Of a stretch of DNA of 55,869 nucleotides, positions 17,906-24,245 are shown piece by piece (the stretch's first letter is position 1; every line of letters begins with the position of its first letter). A program made the translations under genes and the position numbers. This DNA is from Parcubacteria group bacterium M6-OD1-4. Its GTDB lineage: Bacteria > Patescibacteriota > Patescibacteriia > Patescibacteriales > UBA12465. The notes under the pieces are model-generated. The model made no database searches. It was not told where the DNA came from and saw only the letters and a program-made list of their open reading frames with translations. The DNA lies in NCBI GenBank assembly GCA_003056205.1, contig LSNS01000004.1, positions 1 through 55,869 of the forward strand, in the 5' to 3' direction.

Positions 17906-18523
17906 TTAAGAAGACTGATGAATATTATCAATTAAAATTAAAGACTTCCCTTCTAAAATATTATAGAGAAAAATATCCATAATATCTTCACGATATTTAA
18001 ATTCTTTTAAGCTCAGAATGGTAAAATTTATTTCTCGTCCTAATTCTTTTTCTAGCTCTGCTAATAACTTTAAAAAAGCGGGGCGGCGAACGCTTGCTAC
18101 TAAGAGAATATCAGTCGGAGATTCTGGATAATTGGTAAATACTCCTGTTAAAGCTAAAAATTTTACTTGGCAAATTCTTTGTAAATTATCAATAAATTTT
18201 TGGCTAAACAGAATCTGGGCTTTAGTGAACAGGGCTTTAATTTCTGAATAGAGTAAAAATTTTGTATTAGCACTATAAAATTTTTCTTCTTTTAAAACTG
18301 ATTTGGTTTTCTTTGTAATTAGAGCATCTTCTTGTTCTACTTTTACTTTTTCTTCTTTTAATATCCCAAAACTTACTAGATTTTTAAGTTCTTTTCGTAC
18401 CATTGATGACGATAAGTTTAAATCTAGAAGTAAATTTTGTACTTGATATTTTTTTTCGGGTGATAATAAGAGAAGATTCAATATTTTTACCCGAGAAATT
18501 GAACCAAAAATAGCATTCAACAT
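17906..18523 (-). CDS. Winged-helix regulator with nucleotidyltransferase-like C-terminus
   Basis: Residues 1-80 form an ArsR/MarR-type winged helix (SRVKILNLLLLSPEKKYQV, then SSSMVRKELKNLVSFGILK). Residues 110-205 resemble the MNT/Polbeta nucleotidyltransferase fold (LTGVFTNYPESPTDILLVAS). However, the catalytic G-S-x-x-R and paired Asp pattern is not kept: GVFTN stands where GSxAR is expected and only one Asp remains. It is therefore probably a DNA-binding protein with an inactive or ligand-sensing second domain. It directly precedes the DUF4012 gene and diverges from the gene at 18610, so it could regulate either. Confidence 0.7.
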   Translation of the reverse strand: MLNAIFGSISRVKILNLLLLSPEKKYQVQNLLLDLNLSSSMVRKELKNLVSFGILKEEKVKVEQEDALITKKTKSVLKEEKFYSANTKFLLYSEIKALFTKAQILFSQKFIDNLQRICQVKFLALTGVFTNYPESPTDILLVASVRRPAFLKLLAELEKELGREINFTILSLKEFKYREDIMDIFLYNILEGKSLILIDNIHQSS

Positions 18524-18547
18524 ATTTCTTTATTTATAAATTTATAG

Positions 18548-18553
18548 TATAAT
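18548..18553 (+). promoter_or_regulatory. Predicted -10 box for the 765-residue membrane protein gene
   Basis: TATAAT in the 86-base gap between divergent genes, about 57 bases upstream of the ATG at 18610. No good -35 is at the right spacing (TTTCTT), so the promoter may need an activator. Confidence 0.4.
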
Positions 18554-18609
18554 ATAGGACAAGAACAGTCAAACATAAATAATGTTTATAAATTTGATAT
18601 TTTAGGTCT

Positions 18610-20907
18610 ATGTATAATAAAATAGCTTCAATTATTCTCAACTCTGCCAAGACCAACAGTTTGAGTGACGTTTTTGTTGCTCAACCTGATTCCTTAAAAG
18701 AAAGTTTGGCAGGCAAAATTTTTGTGTTAGCGGAAATTGGTGGACGAAAAGCTAGTGGAAAGAAAATTTTTAATTTTTTAATTGAAGCTTTGAATACTAA
18801 TTATTATAATGATGAGAAAATCCTATTCCGAGATAAAATAGAGGGATTAAAAATTGAAAATATCTTTGAAGCAGCAATCACTAAAACTAATCAAGATTTA
18901 GTTAATTTTTTGACAAAAGAAAAAATTATTTTGGATCCAACAGTAAATAGTATCACTCTTGGAGTTATTTATGAAAATAAGTTACATTTTTCTATTTTTG
19001 GTAATAATCGCGCTTTACTTCTCTATAATCACCATGATCAGTATGAGATTATCAATGTGGAAAGTAATATTCGTGAAGAAGATACGGTAACGGAAAAAAC
19101 TAACACAGATCCCTTAGATAATTTTCCCAAATTATTTTCCTCAGTCATTAGCGGTGAAATACCGCTAAATTCCTATTTTATTTTTACCAATGAAGCTCTT
19201 CTAGAATATTTATCTAATCAAGATATTGTTAAAATTATTACTAAATTACCGCCCCTAACTGCCGTGGAACAGATTAAAAATATTTTGCTCAAAATTAATA
19301 CCTATGTCCCCTTCTTAGGAATTATTGTTAAAAATACTACTGGTTTAAATCAGCCAGAATCTTCAGATAATCTTGAAGAAGCTTTATCGGCTCATGGTTC
19401 TATATCTTCTCTAAATTATACTGAAGCTAAAACTGAAGAGATGCTGACCCCCGCTGGAATTATTAGTTTTTCTCGTGTTTTTAACTGGTTAAAGAATTTA
19501 GTTAAGAATTATCAGCTTTTTCTCACTAAGCTTCGGAAAGCTCGTGTTCAACAGGCCGATCAAGATAAATCAACTAGTCCAAACCGTAAAGTTACCGCCC
19601 ATCCTTCCGAAAAAGAATCTGAATCTGATTTAAATTTAGGCCCTGTGCAAAGTCTTAGTTCTCGTCGTCCAGATTCTTTTTTAATTAAAGATAAAATATT
19701 TTTTAAAAAAAAATCAGGTTTGGTCACTGTTATTTGGAGTAAATTATTACTCAGTTTAAAAATTATTTTTGATCCGCGAGCTTGGCTGAATCTCGTTAAA
19801 CAAACAAAATCTTGGATCCATGATTTAGATACTAAAAATCGTCGTTTATTCATTTTATTAGCTTCCATTATTATTGTTTTCGTTGCTAGCTTGTTATTAA
19901 CTAATTGGAATCATCAGCGACAATTAGCACAAACTAATTTTAATAATTTGGTAACCAATATTAAAGATCAGGAAAATTCTATTGATACCCATCTGCTCTA
20001 TCATGATCAATCCGGGGCTAAACAAATCTTTATTCAGACACAGGCTTTGTTAAATTCTTTACCACAACAGACTAAGGCACAACAACTTATTTATAATAAT
20101 TTAGCACTCAATTTACGGTCTAAAGAAAATAAGATTGAGAAAATTATTGTTGTTAAATCAGCTAAACAAGTTGCTAATTTACAAAATTTAGGAGTACAAA
20201 GCTTAATTTATGCTAAAGGGCAAATTTATGCTGCAAGTAAATCAACTATTTATGATTTAAAACCCGGAAATTCAACTTATACTAAAATTCATATTTTTGG
20301 TGCTAATAATCTTAGTAACCCAGTATTTTATAGTCCCGACCTACTCTATTATTGGGATAATAAGCAAATTGCGAGTTACAATATTAAAACTGGACATAGT
20401 AATTTATCTTCAGAAATCAATCTCAACTCTAGCGATCAAGCAGTAAGTTTTAAGATGTTTTATGGAAATTTATATCTATTGGTGCCAAATCAAAACCAGA
20501 TTTATAAATATTCTGCACGTAGTAGATTCCAAAATAAAACTAATTGGTTCCCAGAAAAAGTTAATTTAAGTCAAGCTAGCGATTTATATATTGATGGTAA
20601 TATTTATATTCTTTTGAAAAATGGTGAAGTCCAAAAGTATTTCAAAGGAACTCTGGCTTATTCTTCAGCACCACTTAATCCGATTATGACCGATGCTAGT
20701 AAGTTAATTATTGGTGAACGCAATATTTATATTTTTGAAGCTAGCTCCAAACGTTTAGTAGTTTTAGCTAAGTCTGATGGACATCTTTTAAACCAGTATC
20801 AATTTAATTTCTTGAGTTCCCCGCAAGATTTTACAGTTGATGAAAATGCGAAATTAGCTTATATCTTAAATAATGGGGGAGTTTATAAGATCTCTCTTCA
20901 ACAATAA
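18610..20907 (+). CDS. Membrane protein with degenerate PP2C-like N-terminus and propeller-like C-terminus
   Basis: I recognise no named family. Residues 1-240 have the pattern of a PPM/PP2C phosphatase: FVLAEIGGRKASGKK, then LGVIYENKLHFSIFGNNRAL, then a segment like the family's status-of-response strand and helix. The metal-binding Asp-Gly is missing. Residues 300-410 are basic and low-complexity, with one transmembrane helix at about 412-433 (LFILLASIIIVFVASLLL). A short coiled coil is outside, and residues 510-765 are beta strands in repeats rich in Tyr and Ile (IYAAS, LYLLVP, IYILL, IYIFEA), consistent with a six- or seven-bladed propeller. The layout suggests a transmembrane sensor. Confidence 0.6.
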   Translation: MYNKIASIILNSAKTNSLSDVFVAQPDSLKESLAGKIFVLAEIGGRKASGKKIFNFLIEALNTNYYNDEKILFRDKIEGLKIENIFEAAITKTNQDLVNFLTKEKIILDPTVNSITLGVIYENKLHFSIFGNNRALLLYNHHDQYEIINVESNIREEDTVTEKTNTDPLDNFPKLFSSVISGEIPLNSYFIFTNEALLEYLSNQDIVKIITKLPPLTAVEQIKNILLKINTYVPFLGIIVKNTTGLNQPESSDNLEEALSAHGSISSLNYTEAKTEEMLTPAGIISFSRVFNWLKNLVKNYQLFLTKLRKARVQQADQDKSTSPNRKVTAHPSEKESESDLNLGPVQSLSSRRPDSFLIKDKIFFKKKSGLVTVIWSKLLLSLKIIFDPRAWLNLVKQTKSWIHDLDTKNRRLFILLASIIIVFVASLLLTNWNHQRQLAQTNFNNLVTNIKDQENSIDTHLLYHDQSGAKQIFIQTQALLNSLPQQTKAQQLIYNNLALNLRSKENKIEKIIVVKSAKQVANLQNLGVQSLIYAKGQIYAASKSTIYDLKPGNSTYTKIHIFGANNLSNPVFYSPDLLYYWDNKQIASYNIKTGHSNLSSEINLNSSDQAVSFKMFYGNLYLLVPNQNQIYKYSARSRFQNKTNWFPEKVNLSQASDLYIDGNIYILLKNGEVQKYFKGTLAYSSAPLNPIMTDASKLIIGERNIYIFEASSKRLVVLAKSDGHLLNQYQFNFLSSPQDFTVDENAKLAYILNNGGVYKISLQQ

Positions 20908-20967
20908 GAGGACTAGAATCGATTATAATTATTAATTTTTTCCGATATAATTTTTTGTTAATTTTCT

Positions 20968-20997
20968 AAAAAACCAGAGATAAAATCCCTGGTTTTT
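20968..20997. terminator. Bidirectional terminator before rplL
   Basis: The arms AAAAACCAG and CTGGTTTTT pair around a short AT-rich loop with one mismatch at its base, and there are U-tracts on both sides. It lies between the convergent gene ends at 20907 and 21056. Confidence 0.8.
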
Positions 20998-21055
20998 CTT
21001 ATGAAGAATTGTTCTTTAAAATAAATTTCTAATTAGTAAAAATTACTAATCAATT

Positions 21056-21460
21056 TTATTTTAGAGTTACCTTTGCTCCTGCTTCCTCTAATTGTTTTTT
21101 AATTTTTTCGGCTTCTTCTTTTTTAACACCCTCCTTTAGAACTTTAGGAGCAGCATCTACTAAATCTTTAGCATCTTTTAAGCCCATTTCTGTTAAAGCG
21201 CGAACAGCTTTAATAACATTGATTTTGCTAGCACCGGCTTCAGTGATTTCAATATCAAAGCTATCCTTTTCTTCTACTGGAGCACCACCGGCAGCACCAG
21301 CTGGAGCAGCCATCATAGCTGGAGCAGCAGCCGATACGCCAAATTTGTCTTCTAAGATTTTTACTAACTCCGCTAAATCTAAGACACTCATTTTCTCAAT
21401 CTCGCCAACTAATTTTTCAAATTTAGCTGGAACAACAACATCTTTTTTTTCTTCGGCCAT
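21056..21460 (-). CDS. rplL: 50S ribosomal protein L7/L12
   Basis: This is the stalk protein that recruits translation GTPases. An N-terminal dimerisation domain is followed by an Ala/Gly/Pro-rich hinge ([17 protein letters not shown]), then the conserved C-terminal domain with the [20 protein letters not shown] motif and the ending [10 protein letters not shown]. The total of 134 residues is slightly long, due to the N-terminus and hinge. It follows rplJ by about 91 bases and shares its promoter. Confidence 0.97.
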   Translation of the reverse strand: MAEEKKDVVVPAKFEKLVGEIEKMSVLDLAELVKILEDKFGVSAAAPAMMAAPAGAAGGAPVEEKDSFDIEITEAGASKINVIKAVRALTEMGLKDAKDLVDAAPKVLKEGVKKEEAEKIKKQLEEAGAKVTLK

Positions 21461-21551
21461 AATTTTCTGTTGTGTTTAAACGATTTCAAGCAATCAATTA
21501 AACAGCATTAATTTATATTTATTTTTTAATTATTCTATTAATTTTTTATTA

Positions 21552-22079
21552 TTATTTTTTCTCTTCAATAGCTTTGAGAACAGTTACTAAACCACGTAAA
21601 TTGCCTGCTAAAACATTAACAAATCCAGAAATTGGGGCATTAATTGACCCTACCAGTTTAGCATATAATTCTGATTTACTTGGTAATTTAGAAAGAGCTT
21701 CAACCTCTTCTTTGGATAATAATTTACCATCTAAAATTCCCCCAAGGAAAAATATTTTTTTACCTTGTTCCTTGTTTTGACGAAAAGTTCCAATAATTTT
21801 AGCTGGGGCCACTTCATCTTCATAAGAAAAGATGATAGCAACTTTTCCTTCAAAATCACGAACATTAATATCAATTTTATTATCTTCTAAAGCAAGATTA
21901 ATTAAGGTTTTCTTGGCAACATAATATTCGCCATTTTCAGTACGTAGTTTTGTTCTTAATTCTTCATTATCTTTGACACCTAGAGCATTGAATCCCACAA
22001 AAATTACTGATTTGGATTTCTTAATTTTTTCGGTTAAACTACGAAAAATCTCTTGTTTTTGGAGCTTACTTTTAGGCAT
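21552..22079 (-). CDS. rplJ: 50S ribosomal protein L10
   Basis: L10 anchors L7/L12 dimers to the large subunit. The family pattern VIFVGFNALGVKDNEELR, then YYVAKKTLINLAL, and the C-terminal helix that binds L12 dimers are all present. The total of 175 residues is normal. The preceding 160 bases hold a matching L10 leader and terminator, so its expression is probably autoregulated. Confidence 0.95.
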   Translation of the reverse strand: MPKSKLQKQEIFRSLTEKIKKSKSVIFVGFNALGVKDNEELRTKLRTENGEYYVAKKTLINLALEDNKIDINVRDFEGKVAIIFSYEDEVAPAKIIGTFRQNKEQGKKIFFLGGILDGKLLSKEEVEALSKLPSKSELYAKLVGSINAPISGFVNVLAGNLRGLVTVLKAIEEKK

Positions 22080-22093
22080 ATAATTGAATGGTT

Positions 22094-22118
22094 AAAAAAA
22101 TCTGTGTTTAAACACAGA
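22094..22118 (-). terminator. Attenuator-type terminator in the rplJ leader
   Basis: On the minus strand a perfect hairpin (TCTGTGTTT paired with AAACACAGA, 22101-22118) is followed at once by seven U residues (22094-22100). It sits only 15 bases before the rplJ start and after the L10-binding leader. It therefore fits premature termination controlled by L10 or the L10-L12 complex. Confidence 0.75.
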
Positions 22119-22144
22119 CAATGAGATACTAAATAGTATTTTAT

Positions 22145-22200
22145 TACCTCGGCCAGACTTATAAATCTTCATAGATTAAGCTGACGGTCTGCGGTGTTAT
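22145..22200 (-). promoter_or_regulatory. Ribosomal protein L10 leader
   Basis: The minus-strand RNA carries the conserved features of the L10 leader (Rfam family of that name): AACACCGCAGAC at the 5' side and CTGGCCGAGGT at the 3' side, with a variable stem between. It lies between a strong promoter and rplJ, where such leaders are known to bind L10(L12)4. Confidence 0.8.
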
Positions 22201-22214
22201 TTATTGATGTCCTT

Positions 22215-22242
22215 ATCATAGCAGATTAGGATAATCTGTCAA
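22215..22242 (-). promoter_or_regulatory. Strong predicted promoter for rplJ-rplL
   Basis: On the minus strand there is a -35 TTGACA (22237-22242), a 16-base spacer and a -10 TATGAT (22215-22220). Transcription would begin near 22207, just before the L10 leader. Confidence 0.8.
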
Positions 22243-22294
22243 GGTTGATTAATAATACTTGGTTATTTTTTTAAATGTTGTGTATTTAGATAAT

Positions 22295-22343
22295 AAAAAA
22301 CGCTTTAGTTATTTTATAAATATTTATATAAAATAACTAAAGC
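22295..22343 (-). terminator. Terminator after the small secreted protein gene
   Basis: A perfect 17-base-pair stem (GCTTTAGTTATTTTATA and its complement, 22302-22318 with 22327-22343) with an 8-base loop. On the minus strand it is followed by a run of U residues. It lies 20 bases after the stop of the gene at 22364. Confidence 0.85.
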
Positions 22344-22363
22344 ATTGTTTCCTAGAAAAGTTT

Positions 22364-22768
22364 TTACCTAACAACTATCCATCTTTTGGCTGCTCCAGGA
22401 ATTAATTTTCCGTTTTTAAACAAAAATCGGTTTTTGACAATATTTCGGACAAAACGTTGGTTTTGCCGGGGAGTACCAATATACCGATAACAATGTTTAA
22501 AAATTGGTTTTAAAATTTTTTCCCCACTACTAGACCAGTAGGGCTTCAATTTTCCGTCAAAAATAATTACTCCTTGCTTACAAAGTGGTAAAATAATATT
22601 TTCATAACGTGAACGATATTGTGTTGGTATTTTTAGAACTTTTAAAATTTGAATAACATTCATTTTTAGAAGTTCTTGGTTGGTGTAAGTCTTCATTTTT
22701 TGAGCAAAACTTGTGCTCGGAATGACAAACAGAAATACCAATAAAAATAAAATTACAATTTTTTTCAT
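22364..22768 (-). CDS. Small secreted basic protein, family unknown
   Basis: A 134-residue protein with a clear Sec signal peptide (residues 1-22, cleavage near SFAQ). The mature part is strongly basic and contains QYRSRYENIILPLCKQGV, two Cys in the mature chain, and a basic tail (VKNRFLFKNGKLIPGAAKRW). I recognise no family. It could be an envelope-binding or extracellular protein. The gene is monocistronic, with its own promoter (22897-22925), a leader of about 120 bases with a long inverted repeat, and a strong terminator. Confidence 0.75.
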   Translation of the reverse strand: MKKIVILFLLVFLFVIPSTSFAQKMKTYTNQELLKMNVIQILKVLKIPTQYRSRYENIILPLCKQGVIIFDGKLKPYWSSSGEKILKPIFKHCYRYIGTPRQNQRFVRNIVKNRFLFKNGKLIPGAAKRWIVVR

Positions 22769-22799
22769 GATCTGAAGTTTTTAATGAATAACTTGATAA

Positions 22800-22854
22800 T
22801 TTATTGAATTATCTCGGCTTCCCTCTATTAGAAAAAACAGAATAATTCAATAAA
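22800..22854 (-). promoter_or_regulatory. Inverted-repeat leader structure before the small secreted protein
   Basis: Perfect 13-base arms, TTTATTGAATTAT (22800-22812) and ATAATTCAATAAA (22842-22854), enclose a 29-base loop that is GC-richer than the surroundings (GAGGGAAGCCGAG on the minus strand). It lies inside the predicted 5' leader. It could be a structured regulatory RNA or an operator. No known riboswitch family was recognised. Confidence 0.45.
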
Positions 22855-22896
22855 TATTTTAAATCATTATTTTTTAAAGATCTGTCTTAGATTTAG

Positions 22897-22925
22897 AGAT
22901 TATCATTCTTAGTAGCTTTTGTCAA
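22897..22925 (-). promoter_or_regulatory. Predicted promoter for the small secreted protein gene
   Basis: On the minus strand there is a -35 TTGACA (22920-22925), a 17-base spacer and a -10 TAATCT (22897-22902). Confidence 0.65.
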
Positions 22926-22933
22926 TTTATTTA

Positions 22934-22967
22934 AAATAAAAAGGATTAATCACAACGATTAATCCTT
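22934..22967 (-). terminator. Terminator after the HAM1-like gene
   Basis: The arms AAGGATTAATC and GATTAATCCTT (22941-22951 with 22957-22967) pair over a 5-base loop, followed by a U-rich tract on the minus strand. It lies 24 bases beyond the stop at 22991. Confidence 0.85.
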
Positions 22968-22990
22968 AGTTCAAATTTAACAATTATATT

Positions 22991-23629
22991 TTAATAATAT
23001 TCTAATTTATTGATGTTTTTATTAAATTGATTTTTAATTCTTATCCAGGTGAGATCTTGGCTATTTCTTTCTTCCTCACTTAAATCAAGATAGGTTTTAT
23101 TAAATCTCGGAGAAAACCATAGACTAGCCATCCAGAAACCAGGTAATATAAACTCCGCATTATATTTTTTTAATAGATAACATTTTTCACCACTTTTTAA
23201 AAAAGAAAAAATTACTTGCCCTTGGTAGGAGACAGCTAAAGCTTCATTCCAGAAGGCTGCTCTATCTTCGCCTTGAAATGGCTCCATTATTTTTAATATT
23301 GCCTTCAAACGATCAATATCTGTTGCTTTAGCACCAGCAAAACGGTGAGTCAATAATCCATTCCAGTGCTTTCCTAATACTGGTATTGTTACTCCACCAT
23401 CAGATGACATCGCTAATCCGTTATAGGCCAATGAATAAGCGTTTGCTTTTAAAATTGCATTATTTTCAAAACTCTCACCATTTTCTTCAATAGTAAGATT
23501 TAAATTTATATCTTCAAGATAAATTGCTTTACAAGAGTCTAAATCTTCAAGAAGCCAAGTTAATCTATCTCTCTTTAGGGGGTTAGTTGTTCCTAGTAAT
23601 ACTTTTTTTACTTTAATCTTATTTCTCAT
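22991..23629 (-). CDS. HAM1/RdgB-like non-canonical purine NTP pyrophosphatase
   Basis: This family hydrolyses XTP/dITP to keep damaged purines out of nucleic acid. The N-terminal TTNPLKRDRL block (T14, T15, N16, K19), EENGESFENNAILKANAYS (E49, N50) and the SSDGGV motif (residues 75-80; usual form SDSGL) are present, and an RFAGA block follows. The C-terminal third diverges from RdgB, lacking the usual GHRxRA motif near the end. Substrate choice is therefore uncertain. A GNAT gene lies 34 bases upstream. Confidence 0.7.
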   Translation of the reverse strand: MRNKIKVKKVLLGTTNPLKRDRLTWLLEDLDSCKAIYLEDINLNLTIEENGESFENNAILKANAYSLAYNGLAMSSDGGVTIPVLGKHWNGLLTHRFAGAKATDIDRLKAILKIMEPFQGEDRAAFWNEALAVSYQGQVIFSFLKSGEKCYLLKKYNAEFILPGFWMASLWFSPRFNKTYLDLSEEERNSQDLTWIRIKNQFNKNINKLEYY

Positions 23630-23663
23630 TCGTTTTGATATTTTTTCAATTTAAACTATAATT

Positions 23664-24152
23664 CTAGAATTTAACTGGCAATTTATGTTCATAAAAATTA
23701 GTTATTCGCCCCTCAGTATATAAACCACTTTCTATAAATTTCCATCCTGACTTTTCGTAATAATTTTTTAAATCAGTCATTAAATAAACCTTGTTGAACT
23801 TTGCTTTCTGAGCAGTTTCTAATAGGGCTTTTTGTAAAGCTTGTCCAATTCTTTTTCCTCTATATTTTGGTAGAACAAACATAAAACTTAACCAAGGTCC
23901 TAAATCTTGACGATAAGGATGGTCGGTTTTTAAAAGAGAAACAGTTCCAGCGGGATGATTATTATAAAAAGCAATTAAGACTTGCGGACATTTTTTTCCT
24001 GAAAAATATTCAGTACGATAAATTATTTCTTTTAAAGTTTGATGATGACGTTTTGCCCATTGTTTCCAAAGCCACTTAGAAACTAGTGGAATATATTCTC
24101 GACAAGAGTTAAGGTTTTTAATAGTAATTTTGGCTTGTTTTTTTGCTTTCAT
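23664..24152 (-). CDS. GNAT-family N-acetyltransferase
   Basis: A 162-residue single-domain acetyltransferase. The acetyl-CoA-binding motif A is FVLPKYRGKRIGQALQKALL (R/Q-x-x-G-x-G/A type), preceded by the AGTVSL strand. The C-terminal YEKSGWKFIE motif is the usual beta-alpha element. The acceptor is not known. It probably shares a transcript with the HAM1-like gene. Confidence 0.85.
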   Translation of the reverse strand: MKAKKQAKITIKNLNSCREYIPLVSKWLWKQWAKRHHQTLKEIIYRTEYFSGKKCPQVLIAFYNNHPAGTVSLLKTDHPYRQDLGPWLSFMFVLPKYRGKRIGQALQKALLETAQKAKFNKVYLMTDLKNYYEKSGWKFIESGLYTEGRITNFYEHKLPVKF

Positions 24153-24245
24153 TTTTATATTATCTTTAAAAAATAATTACCCAGAAAAACTGCAACCTTA
24201 GATTCTGGAAACCGAGAATGTTAATTAATTCTTTAAAAGTTTTAT

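Noticed and set aside
19560-19868. 102-codon antisense open frame under the large membrane protein gene
   Set aside because: It is opposite a clear coding frame and its residues look like a reverse reading of a basic linker and a membrane helix.
21219-21479. 86-codon forward open frame over rplL
   Set aside because: Reverse reading of the Ala-rich hinge; rplL is certain on the other strand.
22769-22990. Riboswitch before the small secreted protein gene
   Set aside because: The inverted repeat is real but no known aptamer core was recognised; kept only as an unknown leader structure.
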